Positions 28,673 through 36,980 of a DNA stretch of 50,689 nucleotides are shown here, in pieces (position 1 is the stretch's first letter; the number at the start of each line of letters is the position of its first letter). Source of the stretch: Sphingomonas sp. (GTDB lineage Bacteria; Pseudomonadota; Alphaproteobacteria; Sphingomonadales; Sphingomonadaceae); assembly GCA_002707985.1 (NCBI GenBank), contig PAOI01000064.1, positions 1 through 50,689 of the forward strand, read 5' to 3'. The notes under the pieces are model-generated. The model ran no database searches. It was not told the origin of the DNA and saw only the letters and a list, made by a program, of their open reading frames with translations. A program made the translations under genes and the position numbers.

Positions 28673-29755
28673 ATGCCCAGCCTGTTCGACCCGATCCGAT
28701 ACGGCGCGATCGAAGCACCCAATCGCATCGTCATGGCGCCACTGACGCGCGGGCGCAGCACGCAGGATCATGTGCCGACCGCAATCATGGCCGATTATTA
28801 CTCCCAACGTGCCGGTGCCGGGCTGATCGTCAGTGAAGGCACCGGGATCAGCCGCGAGGGGCTGGGCTGGCCCAATGCGCCCGGCCTGTGGACCGACGAT
28901 CAGATCGAGGCTTGGAAGCCGGTGCTCGATGCCGTGCATAAGGCCGGGGGGCGGATCGTCGCCCAGCTGTGGCATATGGGACGGCTTTGCCCGCCCGATG
29001 TCACCGGGATGCAGCCCGTTTCCGCCTCGGCGACGCTCGCACCGCCGCGTCCGGGGAACAGCGGCCGCAACCTCTATGTCGAGGCGCGGCCCGCGACGAA
29101 GGACGATATCGCGCGCATTCTCGATGATTTTTCCGCCGCCACGCGCAATGCGATGGTCGCCGGGTTCGATGGCGTACAGCTCCATGGCGCCAATGGCTAT
29201 CTGATCGACCAGTTCCTGCGCGACGGCACCAATTTCCGCGATGACGATTATGGTGGCGCGCCCGAAAACCGCATCCGCCTGCTCGTCGAAGTGACGCAAC
29301 GCCTGATCGGCGAAGCCGGGGCCGATCGCACCGGCGTGCGGCTTTCGCCCAATGGCGAATCGCAAGGGTGCGACGATAGCGATCCCGAATCGGTGTTCGT
29401 TCCCGCCGCCGCCGCGCTTGCCGAACTCGGCATCGCATTCCTGGAACTGCGCGAAGTTTCGGCCGATGGCACGTTCGGCAGCACCGATGTGCCCAAGCTG
29501 TCGCCTGAAATCCGCAAGGTTTTCCCCGGGCCGCTGATCCTCAATCAGGATTATTCGCTGGAAACCGCGCAGGCCGATCTCGATTCGGGCGTCGCGGACG
29601 CGATTTCGTTCGGGCGCAAGTTCATCGCCAATCCGGACCTTCCCGAACGGCTGCGTATCGGCGCCGAGCTCAACCCGCTGGATGCCGCCACCCTCTACAC
29701 GCCGGGACCGGCGGGCTATAGCGACTATCCGTCGCTGGCGTCGGTCGCTTCCTGA
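28673..29755 (+). CDS. Old Yellow Enzyme-type alkene reductase
   Basis: FMN-dependent NADPH reductase (N-ethylmaleimide/xenobiotic reductase type) of 360 residues. Motifs: LFDPIRYGAIEAPNRIVMAPLTRGR at the N-terminus, QLWHMGR, GFDGVQLHGANGYLIDQFLRDGTNFRDDDYGG, and ADAISFGRKFIANPDLPERL near the C-terminus. It reduces activated C=C bonds in enals, maleimides or nitro compounds; the natural substrate is unknown. The ATG at 28673 has GAGGA 7 bases upstream. Divergent from the DMT gene (53-base gap). The last 31 bases overlap the convergent unknown gene. Confidence 0.93.
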   Translation: MPSLFDPIRYGAIEAPNRIVMAPLTRGRSTQDHVPTAIMADYYSQRAGAGLIVSEGTGISREGLGWPNAPGLWTDDQIEAWKPVLDAVHKAGGRIVAQLWHMGRLCPPDVTGMQPVSASATLAPPRPGNSGRNLYVEARPATKDDIARILDDFSAATRNAMVAGFDGVQLHGANGYLIDQFLRDGTNFRDDDYGGAPENRIRLLVEVTQRLIGEAGADRTGVRLSPNGESQGCDDSDPESVFVPAAAALAELGIAFLELREVSADGTFGSTDVPKLSPEIRKVFPGPLILNQDYSLETAQADLDSGVADAISFGRKFIANPDLPERLRIGAELNPLDAATLYTPGPAGYSDYPSLASVAS

Positions 29756-30237
29756 GCGACACCGTCGATCACACCGGCCAGCCCGGCGCGGATGCGCTCG
29801 CGAATCGTGGAATTGGCGAGCGCGAATCCGAGTACGAGGAACAGCCAGGGCTGAAACAGACAGACGATGATCGCCACCACTGCCGCGACCAGCGCCAGCG
29901 CCGCGAGCGGCTGCATTTCCTCGACGGCGTTCCGCCGGAGCGTCACGGTGCGGGGGCCCTTTGCGTCCCACCATCCGGCGGTACGGATCAGCGTGCGCCC
30001 CTCGGCATCCTGACCGATCGGCGAAACGCGCGAACTGCGCGTGCGCGGCGCCTGCCACGCCGCGTTCCGTCCGGGATTTGGCGCGGCGTCACGCGGTCGG
30101 CGCTCTTCGCCCAGATTACGGGGAATCGGCGACCGGGGCGTCGCGGGCGGTCGCCCGTGGTTCCAGGTATCGACGACTTCCAGCCGCCGGTTGCGCTCGA
30201 TCACGCGATAGCGTGACGGAGGCGCCTCGATCGCCAT
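29725..30237 (-). CDS. Uncharacterised single-pass/hairpin membrane protein after ribH
   Basis: 170-residue protein I do not recognise. The first 105 residues are rich in Arg and Pro (RYRVIERNRRLEVVDTWNHGRP and following) and probably soluble or disordered. A long hydrophobic stretch at about 111-142 (LAALALVAAVVAIIVCLFQ and PWLFLVLGFAL) forms one or two helices around a Gln-Pro turn. A short acidic tail ends the protein. The start ATG shares a base with the ribH stop (TGATG), which supports a real, coupled gene at the end of the rib operon. Function unknown. Confidence 0.65.
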   Translation of the reverse strand: MAIEAPPSRYRVIERNRRLEVVDTWNHGRPPATPRSPIPRNLGEERRPRDAAPNPGRNAAWQAPRTRSSRVSPIGQDAEGRTLIRTAGWWDAKGPRTVTLRRNAVEEMQPLAALALVAAVVAIIVCLFQPWLFLVLGFALANSTIRERIRAGLAGVIDGVAQEATDASDG

Positions 30238-30659
30238 CAGCCGGCGAAGCGATCCCGCAGCGCCAGCATGGCCAGCGCCGCCTTCACCGCTTCACCGCCC
30301 TTGTCCTTCTGCGCCGGATCGGCACGGACCAGCGCCTGTTCCTCATTCTCGACCGTCAAAATGCCGTTGCCGATCGGAATGCCGTCCATCGTCAGCGCCA
30401 TCAGGCCGCGCGCGCTTTCGTTCGATACGATTTCGAAATGATAGGTTTCGCCGCGAATGACGATGCCCAGCGCGACGAACGCGTCATAGCGGCCGGTTTC
30501 CGCCGCCATCGCGATCGCGCCGGGCACTTCCAGCGCGCCCGGAACCGTGATCGTTTCGAACTGGTGCCCCGCCGCCGCAACCGCGTCGCGAGCGCCCTTG
30601 AGCAGCAGGTCGTTGAGATGGCCATAGAATCGCGATTCGACGATCAATATCCGCGCCAT
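30237..30659 (-). CDS. ribH: 6,7-dimethyl-8-ribityllumazine synthase
   Basis: Penultimate enzyme of riboflavin synthesis; condenses 5-amino-6-ribitylamino-uracil with dihydroxybutanone phosphate. The 140-residue protein carries [58 protein letters not shown] (catalytic His in the YHFE segment) and [16 protein letters not shown]. Starting at 30659 (MARILIVES) gives the family length; the upstream open frame overlaps ribBX. It follows ribBX by 4 bases. Confidence 0.95.
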   Translation of the reverse strand: MARILIVESRFYGHLNDLLLKGARDAVAAAGHQFETITVPGALEVPGAIAMAAETGRYDAFVALGIVIRGETYHFEIVSNESARGLMALTMDGIPIGNGILTVENEEQALVRADPAQKDKGGEAVKAALAMLALRDRFAG

Positions 30660-30663
30660 GACC

Positions 30664-31797
30664 TTACTCCGCCGTGATCGGGCGTTCGCCGACGATCGAC
30701 AGGCCATAGCCGTCGAGCCCGACCAGCGTGTGATGCGAATTGGTCAGCAGCTCCATTTCGCCGACGCCCAGCTCGGCCAGGATCATCGCACCGACGCCGT
30801 AATCGCGCAGCTCGTTCATGTCGCTTTCCTGCAACGTGCCCGCGTGCGCCTGAAGCGCGATGGTGAAGGCATCGGCGCGGCGCTTGTTGATCACCACGAT
30901 CACGCCGGCGCCTTCCTTGCCGATCATCTTCATCGATTGCTGGAGCAGATGGCCGCGCGGCCCGGCTTCGCCGAACAGATCGGTGAAGGGCGAGGTTGCA
31001 TGCATCCGCACCAGCGTGGGCTTGTCGGGATCGATGCGTCCCTTGACCAGCACCAGCTGTTCGGTGCCGGTCGCCTTGTTCCAGAAGGTCATCGCGGTCC
31101 AGTCGCCGCCCCACTGGCTGGTAAAGCGGGCCTCGGCACGCTTTTCGACAAGGTGATCGTGGCGCAGGCGATAGGCGATCAGATCGCGGATCGTACCGAT
31201 CTTCAGATTGTGATGCTGGGCGAACGGCATCAGATCGTCGAGGCGCGACATCGTCCCGTCCTCGTTCATGATTTCGCAGATCACGCCCGCCGGGGTGAGG
31301 CCCGCCAGCCGCGCGACATCGACTGCCGCTTCGGTATGGCCGGCACGCACCAGCACGCCGCCGTCGCGCGCGACGAGCGGAAAGACATGGCCGGGCGACA
31401 CAATGTCCTGCGCGCCCTTGCTCGCATCGATCGCCACCGAAATGGTGCGCGCCCGATCCGCCGCCGAAATGCCGGTGGTGACGCCTTCGCGCGCTTCGAT
31501 CGAGACAGTGAAGGCGGTTTCGTGCCGCGTTCCGTTCGAACGCGTCATCAGATCGAGCCCCAGCGTCTCCACCCGCGACTTGGTCATCGCCAGACAGACC
31601 AGCCCCCGGCCATATTTCGCCATGAAGTTGATCGCATCGGGCGTCGCCATCTGTGCGGGGATGACCAGATCGCCTTCATTCTCGCGATCCTCGTCATCGA
31701 CCAGGATGAACATGCGCCCGTTGCGCGCTTCGTCGATCAGCTCTTCGGGGCTCGAAAGAAATCCGTGGCGCAGATGCGCGAGTTCAGCCTTGGGCAC
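30664..31797 (-). CDS. ribBX: RibBX: dihydroxybutanone-phosphate synthase fused to inactive GTP-cyclohydrolase-II-like domain
   Basis: 377-residue fusion usually annotated RibBA. Residues 1 to about 205 are RibB, which makes 3,4-dihydroxy-2-butanone 4-phosphate from ribulose 5-phosphate: [39 protein letters not shown] and [12 protein letters not shown] are intact. The C-terminal half aligns with GTP cyclohydrolase II, but where the zinc ligands should be (three Cys in HSECLTGD and RCDCG of E. coli RibA) it reads [20 protein letters not shown], with no Cys, and the GTP-binding RQEGRGIG is also lost. This is the RibBX type described in proteobacteria, so GTP cyclohydrolase must be encoded elsewhere. 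The start is GTG at 31797, overlapping ribE by 14 bases, with GGAGA upstream. Confidence 0.9.
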   Translation of the reverse strand: MPKAELAHLRHGFLSSPEELIDEARNGRMFILVDDEDRENEGDLVIPAQMATPDAINFMAKYGRGLVCLAMTKSRVETLGLDLMTRSNGTRHETAFTVSIEAREGVTTGISAADRARTISVAIDASKGAQDIVSPGHVFPLVARDGGVLVRAGHTEAAVDVARLAGLTPAGVICEIMNEDGTMSRLDDLMPFAQHHNLKIGTIRDLIAYRLRHDHLVEKRAEARFTSQWGGDWTAMTFWNKATGTEQLVLVKGRIDPDKPTLVRMHATSPFTDLFGEAGPRGHLLQQSMKMIGKEGAGVIVVINKRRADAFTIALQAHAGTLQESDMNELRDYGVGAMILAELGVGEMELLTNSHHTLVGLDGYGLSIVGERPITAE

Positions 31798-32392
31798 GAT
31801 AGGTCTCCATGCGCTTCAGATAGCGGGCAAGCACGTCGATCTCCAGATTGACGAGCTGTCCCACGTCGAGCGCACCCAATGTAGTTACAGTGAAAGTATG
31901 CGGAATGATGTTGAGGTCGAAATCGGTCGTTTCATCGTGATCGCGAACTTCGTTCACGGTCAGCGACACGCCGTCCACCGTGATCGACCCCTTGGGCGCC
32001 AGAAACGGCGCAATCTCACGCGGCGCGGATATGGTCAGCCGATGCGACGCGCCGTCGGCAACGATATCAACCACTTCGCCGATCCCGTCGACATGGCCGG
32101 TGACGATATGCCCGCCCAGCTCGTCGCCGATCTTCATCGCGCGCTCCAGATTGAGCCTGCGCCCGGCGACCCACATGCCCGACGCAGTGCGCGCCACGCT
32201 TTCGCCCGACACATCGACGGCGAACCAGCCTTCGCCTTTCTCGACCACGGTCAAACATACGCCCGAACAGGCGATCGAGGCGCCCATCGCGATTTCGCCG
32301 GTCGGATAGGCCGTGGCGATGCGAATGTGCAGATCGCCCCGGTTTTCGACCGTTTCGACGGTGCCGATATCGGTGATAATGCCTGTGAACAT
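31784..32392 (-). CDS. ribE: Riboflavin synthase (alpha subunit)
   Basis: Final step: dismutates two 6,7-dimethyl-8-ribityllumazine molecules into riboflavin. The 202-residue protein has two tandem lumazine-binding repeats, MFTGIITDIGTVETVENRGD with GASIACSGVCLTVVEKGEGWFAVDVSGESV, and GGHIVTGHVDGIGEVV with GSITVDGVSLTVNEV. The start ATG is at 32392; the frame is open further up but that part runs through ribD. It lies 8 bases after ribD and overlaps ribBX by 14 bases. Confidence 0.96.
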   Translation of the reverse strand: MFTGIITDIGTVETVENRGDLHIRIATAYPTGEIAMGASIACSGVCLTVVEKGEGWFAVDVSGESVARTASGMWVAGRRLNLERAMKIGDELGGHIVTGHVDGIGEVVDIVADGASHRLTISAPREIAPFLAPKGSITVDGVSLTVNEVRDHDETTDFDLNIIPHTFTVTTLGALDVGQLVNLEIDVLARYLKRMETYRAQG

Positions 32393-32400
32393 AAATCCTC

Positions 32401-33375
32401 TCAGGCGCGCAGGTAGTCTTCCATCCGGTCGATGCCAAGCATGCGCGTGTCGGCAAGCCGGTATTTGCCATGCGCATCGGCCAGCGAATCGAGCCCGATA
32501 TCGCCGAGCGCCGCCCGCCCCGCACCGATCAGGATCGGCGCGCGATAGAGGAGCAGCCGGTCGACCAGATCCGCCGCCAGAAACGCCGCCGCCGCCCCTG
32601 CGCCGCCTTCGACAAACAGATGATCTACCTGTTCCAGCGCGGCGATATCGGCCGGATCGTGCACCGCCTCCCATCCCTCGGGCGCCGCACCATGCGTCAG
32701 CACCACCCGACGCGGCGCGCGGGATTCAAGGCCCGGCAGACGCACGTCGAGCCGTGGCGAATCAGTCTCAAGCGTCCCTCGCCCGACCAGAATCGCGTCG
32801 TGCCGCGCGCGTTCGAGATGGACATGCGCACGCGCCTGCGGTCCCGTGATCCACCGGCTCTCGCCCGACGCCATCGCGATCTTCCCGTCGAGCGACGTGG
32901 CAAGCTTTAGCGTGACGAACGGGCGGCCCTTCGCGCGCCGTGTCAAAAATCCCGCCATCGCCGCCCGCGCCTCTTCGCCGAGCACGCCGGTTTCGACAAC
33001 AATCCCCGCTTCGCGCAACCGGGCCTCCCCCAGCCCGTCGGTGCGCGGATCGGGATCGCCGATGGCATAGACGACGCGTGCCACCCCCGCCGCGACCAGC
33101 AGGTCCGAACAGGCCGGTCCGCGCGCCGAACGGTGCGCACAGGGTTCGAGCGTCACATAGGCCGTTGCCCCGCGCGCCGCAGTGCCCGCCTGATCGAGCG
33201 CAACCGCTTCGGCATGCGGGCGCCCGCCCGGCCGGGTCCAGCCGCGCCCGATCACCCGGCCCTGCTGCACGATAACGCATCCAACATTGGGGTTGGGCGC
33301 GGTCTGCCCGCGCGTGCGCTGCGACAGCGCGACGGCCGCCGCCATCCAGCGCGAATCGTCGCTCAGAAGCCCCAT
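32401..33375 (-). CDS. ribD: Riboflavin biosynthesis deaminase/reductase RibD
   Basis: Bifunctional enzyme for pyrimidine deamination and side-chain reduction. The 324-residue protein has the deaminase zinc site His54-Ala-Glu56, Cys79 in LEPCAH and Cys89 in GPACSD, then a DHFR-like reductase domain from about 152 (PFVTLKLATSLDGKIAMASGESRWITG, DAILVGRGTLETDSPRL, VEGGAGAAAAFL). Heads the core rib operon ribD-ribE-ribBX-ribH. Its start overlaps the end of the small membrane gene upstream by 13 bases. No FMN riboswitch precedes it. Confidence 0.95.
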   Translation of the reverse strand: MGLLSDDSRWMAAAVALSQRTRGQTAPNPNVGCVIVQQGRVIGRGWTRPGGRPHAEAVALDQAGTAARGATAYVTLEPCAHRSARGPACSDLLVAAGVARVVYAIGDPDPRTDGLGEARLREAGIVVETGVLGEEARAAMAGFLTRRAKGRPFVTLKLATSLDGKIAMASGESRWITGPQARAHVHLERARHDAILVGRGTLETDSPRLDVRLPGLESRAPRRVVLTHGAAPEGWEAVHDPADIAALEQVDHLFVEGGAGAAAAFLAADLVDRLLLYRAPILIGAGRAALGDIGLDSLADAHGKYRLADTRMLGIDRMEDYLRA

Positions 33376-33710
33376 TCGCTCATGCTATTGTCGAGCCGCT
33401 GGAACTCGGCCTGGCGTTTGGCGCGTTTTGCCTCGAGTGCCGCTTCGGCGACGCGCCGCTTTTCGGCGTCGATCTTCTGCTGGGCGATGATTTCGGCGTC
33501 GGACCGGTTGAGCGGCCAGCTTTCGACATAAATGATGTCGCGTTCGTACGGCGTCTTGAAGCTCGAATCCATCCAGAAGGCGAACAGGATATAGCCGGTT
33601 ATCGCGGCCGCCAGCGCGGCGAACACCAGCTTGTGCCGTCGCTGCCCGCCCAGAAACGCGCGCAGATCGCGCACCGCCCGCACCGGCGAAAAGAGTTTCA
33701 GGAGGTTCAT
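33363..33710 (-). CDS. Uncharacterised small membrane protein upstream of ribD
   Basis: 115-residue protein not recognised at family level. Positively charged N-terminus (RAVRDLRAFLGGQRRHK), one membrane helix at about 28-47 (LVFAALAAAITGYILFAFW), then an extracytoplasmic part with DIIYVESWPLNRSDAEIIAQQKIDAEKRR and an Ala/Glu/Arg-rich coiled-coil-like helix to the end (SMSEWGF). A GTG at 33716 is an alternative start. The 13-base overlap with ribD suggests coupled translation. The IIYVESWPLNRSDAEI segment resembles small unknown proteins I associate with sphingomonads; function unknown. Confidence 0.65.
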   Translation of the reverse strand: MNLLKLFSPVRAVRDLRAFLGGQRRHKLVFAALAAAITGYILFAFWMDSSFKTPYERDIIYVESWPLNRSDAEIIAQQKIDAEKRRVAEAALEAKRAKRQAEFQRLDNSMSEWGF

Positions 33711-33728
33711 CAGCACCGCTAGATAGGC

Positions 33729-33759
33729 GCGCGCGGGGCTCAGGGCCAGCCCCGCGCGC
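33729..33759. terminator. Strong GC hairpin downstream of tonB
   Basis: A perfect 12-bp stem, GCGCGCGGGGCT paired with AGCCCCGCGCGC, with the 7-base loop CAGGGCC. It lies between the tonB stop and the small membrane gene, on the downstream side of tonB. No T tract follows, so it may pause or partly terminate tonB transcripts and also protect the 3' end. Confidence 0.6.
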
Positions 33760-33760
33760 A

Positions 33761-33786
33761 GCCGCCTCCCCCCAAAGGGAGGTGGC
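33761..33786. terminator. Second hairpin immediately after the tonB stop
   Basis: GCCGCCTCCC and GGGAGGTGGC form a 10-bp stem with one G-T pair and the loop CCCAAA. It abuts the tonB stop at 33787-33789 and, with the 12-bp hairpin beside it, makes a tandem structure of about 58 bases. Confidence 0.5.
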
Positions 33787-34473
33787 TCAGCTTTCGATGG
33801 TGAAGCGCACCGTCATCGTCTTCCAGCTTTGCTGCGGCACATCGCCGCGCGTCGCCGGCTTGAACCGCCAGCGGGTCAGCGCCTGCCGCCGGGTCGCTTC
33901 GTAAAATGCGTCATTGTCGCCGCGCACCTTCTGCACCTGCTTCACGCGGCCGTCGGTGCCGATCTGCACGCGCACCACGACCACGCCTTCGGCGCCGCGA
34001 CGGCGCTCGACTGCGGGATAGTCGGGCTGAAGATAGCGGGCATAGCGCGGATCGACCTCGGCATCGACCAGCGGCAAGGGCGTGGGCGTCGGCACCACCG
34101 TGCCCGCCCCGCTGCCCGAAGGAATGCCGATATTGTCGATCGGCCCGATCGGCGGAAGGTCCGGCGGAAGGATCGTCGTGCCCTCGACCGGATTGGTCGT
34201 TTCGGTGGGTACGATCGGATCAGGTACAAAGATGTCGCGCTGTACCGGCTGTTCGGTCACCGTTTCCGGCTTCGGCTTGGTCTCCGCGATCGGGTCCGGC
34301 GGCGGCGGCGGCTCCGGAATATCGATCAGCTTGAAGTCCTTGATCGGTTCGGTGATGCCCAATTTGGGCGCCGCATAGATAATCCCCAATATCATCGCGC
34401 TGTTGATCAGCAGGGCGGCGGAAAAGCTCGCCGCGCGCGAGCCGGGGGAAATTCGGGAACGACCAGCATACAT
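33787..34473 (-). CDS. tonB: Energy transducer TonB
   Basis: Inner-membrane-anchored protein that couples proton motive force to TonB-dependent outer-membrane receptors for iron chelates, vitamins and sugars. The 228-residue protein has one membrane helix at about 15-35 (ASFSAALLINSAMILGIIYAA), the Pro-rich IDIPEPPPPPDP and KPKPETVTEQP region, and the C-terminal TonB domain (RYARYLQPDYPAVERRRGAEGVVVVRVQIGTDGRVKQVQKV and ALTRWRFKPATR). The strong AAGGAGG lies 7 bases before the ATG at 34473. No exbBD nearby. An AT-rich leader with a palindrome (34522-34533) stands upstream. Confidence 0.9.
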   Translation of the reverse strand: MYAGRSRISPGSRAASFSAALLINSAMILGIIYAAPKLGITEPIKDFKLIDIPEPPPPPDPIAETKPKPETVTEQPVQRDIFVPDPIVPTETTNPVEGTTILPPDLPPIGPIDNIGIPSGSGAGTVVPTPTPLPLVDAEVDPRYARYLQPDYPAVERRRGAEGVVVVRVQIGTDGRVKQVQKVRGDNDAFYEATRRQALTRWRFKPATRGDVPQQSWKTMTVRFTIES

Positions 34474-34521
34474 GATCAGGCCTCCTTCTCCACGACCGGG
34501 CCGTTACCCGGACAAGAGGCA

Positions 34522-34533
34522 ATGATACATCAT
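34522..34533. promoter_or_regulatory. Palindrome in the tonB leader
   Basis: ATGATACATCAT: arms ATGAT and ATCAT flank a 2-base centre, 49 bases upstream of the tonB start, within a 126-base AT-richer gap between gltX and tonB. It could be an iron-regulator site. The centre and arms differ from the feoA palindrome, so a shared regulator is only a guess. Confidence 0.35.
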
Positions 34534-34599
34534 AACAAAACGCTGTAAAGCGTGATGTTATTCTATCTCATTTCGCTAAGTCGATGAAAGATCGGACAA

Positions 34600-35931
34600 T
34601 CAGCCGCCACGCAACCGCGCAACCGCGCGCTCGCGCCCGATCAGCGGCAGCAGCGCGGCCATTTCGGGCCCGTGATCGCGCCCTGTCAGCGCCTGGCGCA
34701 GCGGCAGGAACAGCGCCTTGCCCTTGCGCCCGGTCTGCGCCTTCAATGCACCGGTCAGCGCCGCCCAGGGCGCATCGTTCCAGTCGATTCCTTCGGCGAC
34801 CCTTGCCGCATCGGCCAGAAACACGCGATCCTCCTCGGAGAAATCGGGTGGCGACACCGGTCCTTCGATCACCTGCCACCAATCCTGTGCTTCGGAAACG
34901 CGCGTCAGATTGGGGCGCACCGCTTCCCATGCCGCAGCGTCCATCCCGGCGGGAATGCGCCCGGCGACCTGCGCGGGCTCGAGCTGGTGGACGATCCGCG
35001 CATTGAGCGCAGCAAGCTCCGCTTCGTCAAACCGCGCCGGGGCGCGGCCGAAGCGCGAAAAATCGAAGCTTTCGATCAGCGGCGCGACATCGGCGAACGG
35101 CTCGACCGGATCCGACGTCCCCAGCCGCGCGAGCAGCGCGATCAGAGCCTGCGGCTCGATCCCTTCCTCGCGGAAATGCGCGACGCCCAGCGACCCCAGC
35201 CGCTTCGAAAGCTTGCCTTCGCTCCCCGTCAGCAGCGCGGCATGGGCAAAGCGCGGCGGCGCAGCGCCCAGCGCCTCGAACATCTGGATCTGCGCCGCCG
35301 TGTTCGACACATGATCCTCGCCGCGGACGACATCGGTAATGTCCATATCGATATCGTCGATCACTGAGGGGAGCAGATAGAGCCAGCTGCCGTCGCCGCG
35401 CCGGATCACCGGATCGCTGAGCGCTGCGGGATCGAATTTCTGCGGCCCGCGCACGCGATCGTCCCAGACGATCGGCGCGTCATGATCCAGCCGGAACCGC
35501 CAGTGCGGCGTGCGCCCTTCGGCTTCATATGCCGCGCGCTGCGCGTCGGTCAGCTTCAGCGCCGCACGATCATACACCGGCGGCAATCCGCGCCCGAGCA
35601 GGATCTTGCGCCGCAGGTCAAGCTCTTCGGGCGTTTCATAAGCGGGATAGACCCGTCCCGCCGCGACCAGATCGGCAAAGCGCGCTTCATAGCGGTCGAA
35701 CCGCTCGGACTGGCGCGCCTCGCCATCGGGCACGATTCCCATCCATGCAAGGTCGGCGCGCACCGCATCGACATAGTCCTCGCGCGATCGTTCGCGGTCG
35801 GTATCGTCGATACGCAGCAGGAATTTTCCTCCCTGCGCGCGCGCGAACAACCAGTTGTGCAGCGCGGTGCGCAGATTGCCGACGTGCAGAAGTCCGGTCG
35901 GGCTGGGCGCAAAGCGGGTTGTGACGGTCAT
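34600..35931 (-). CDS. gltX: Glutamyl-tRNA synthetase
   Basis: Class I synthetase charging tRNA-Glu. The 443-residue protein has the HIGH-type motif HVGN at 16-19 in [31 protein letters not shown] at 41-49, [12 protein letters not shown] near 203-214, and the KMSKS-type loop KLSKR at 240-244. I see no cysteine in the protein, so the zinc-binding insertion of some GluRS is absent. Alphaproteobacteria often carry two GluRS, with one specialised for tRNA-Gln misacylation; which one this is cannot be told here. It is divergent from prs with a 103-base gap. Confidence 0.94.
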   Translation of the reverse strand: MTVTTRFAPSPTGLLHVGNLRTALHNWLFARAQGGKFLLRIDDTDRERSREDYVDAVRADLAWMGIVPDGEARQSERFDRYEARFADLVAAGRVYPAYETPEELDLRRKILLGRGLPPVYDRAALKLTDAQRAAYEAEGRTPHWRFRLDHDAPIVWDDRVRGPQKFDPAALSDPVIRRGDGSWLYLLPSVIDDIDMDITDVVRGEDHVSNTAAQIQMFEALGAAPPRFAHAALLTGSEGKLSKRLGSLGVAHFREEGIEPQALIALLARLGTSDPVEPFADVAPLIESFDFSRFGRAPARFDEAELAALNARIVHQLEPAQVAGRIPAGMDAAAWEAVRPNLTRVSEAQDWWQVIEGPVSPPDFSEEDRVFLADAARVAEGIDWNDAPWAALTGALKAQTGRKGKALFLPLRQALTGRDHGPEMAALLPLIGRERAVARLRGG

Positions 35932-36034
35932 CGGCTCGCTCTATGCGGCGCGCAACGAGGCGGCAATGCCTCTTTGCTCAACACGCTTTCCGGCGATATT
36001 GTCGGGCAGCCCCAGGCCGATACGGAACCCGCGC

Positions 36035-36970
36035 ATGAAACTGATCGCCGGCAATTCGAACCTTCCGCTGGCTCAGGCTGTTTCGAGCTACCTCGAAATT
36101 CCGCTGACCGAGGCCAATGTCCGCCGCTTCGCCGATGAGGAGATCTTCGTCGAGATTCTCGAAAATGTCCGCGGCGAGGACGTGTTCGTGCTTCAGTCGA
36201 CCAGCTATCCGGCGAACGACAATCTGATGGAGCTGCTGATCATGGTCGATGCGCTGAAACGCGCCTCGGCCCGTCGCATCACCGCGGTGCTCCCCTATTT
36301 CGGCTATGCCCGTCAGGATCGGAAGCCCGGCCCGCGCACCCCGATCTCTGCCAAGCTGGTCGCCAATCTGGTCACGACCGCCGGCGCGGATCGCGTCCTG
36401 TCGGTCGATCTGCATGCGGGGCAGATCCAGGGCTTTTTCGATATTCCGACCGATAACCTGTTCGCCGCGCCGGTGATGTCGGCCGACGTCAAGTCACGCT
36501 ATATGGGCAAGGACTGGATGGTCGTGTCGCCCGATGTCGGCGGCGTGGTGCGCGCCCGCGCGCTGGCCAAGCGACTGGACAACGCCCCACTCGCCATCGT
36601 CGACAAACGGCGCGAGCGCGCCGGTGAATCCGAAGTGATGAACATCATCGGCGACCCTTCGGGCCGTTTCTGCATCCTGATCGACGATATCGTCGATTCG
36701 GCGGGCACGCTCTGCAACGCCGCTGCCGCGCTGAAGGCGGCGGGCGCGGAGGATGTCGTCGCTTATTGTACCCATGGTGTGCTTTCGGGCGGCGCCGTCG
36801 CGCGCGTCGAAGCATCGGTTCTGAAGGAACTGATCATCACCGATTCGATCGGCAACCACGCCGTGATCGCCGAAAGCCAGCATATCCGTCACCTGACGAT
36901 CGCCCCGCTGATCGCCGAAGCGATCCGCCGCATCGCCGACGAATCGAGCGTGTCGAGCCTGTTCGACTGA
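36035..36970 (+). CDS. prs: Ribose-phosphate pyrophosphokinase
   Basis: Makes PRPP from ribose 5-phosphate and ATP, feeding purine, pyrimidine, histidine, tryptophan and NAD synthesis. The 311-residue protein contains [10 protein letters not shown], the ATP-site [36 protein letters not shown], the flexible loop [11 protein letters not shown], and the PRPP-binding [10 protein letters not shown]. The family start is the ATG at 36035; an open upstream frame to 35855 runs into gltX. It converges on a TauE-like gene 10 bases away. Confidence 0.96.
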   Translation: MKLIAGNSNLPLAQAVSSYLEIPLTEANVRRFADEEIFVEILENVRGEDVFVLQSTSYPANDNLMELLIMVDALKRASARRITAVLPYFGYARQDRKPGPRTPISAKLVANLVTTAGADRVLSVDLHAGQIQGFFDIPTDNLFAAPVMSADVKSRYMGKDWMVVSPDVGGVVRARALAKRLDNAPLAIVDKRRERAGESEVMNIIGDPSGRFCILIDDIVDSAGTLCNAAAALKAAGAEDVVAYCTHGVLSGGAVARVEASVLKELIITDSIGNHAVIAESQHIRHLTIAPLIAEAIRRIADESSVSSLFD

Positions 36971-36980
36971 AGCGACGGCG

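Noticed and set aside
28565..30058. 497-codon minus-strand frame
   Set aside because: Antisense shadow of the Old Yellow Enzyme gene.
33376..33786. FMN riboswitch for the rib operon
   Set aside because: ribD begins inside an upstream gene and the remaining gap holds only two simple hairpins.
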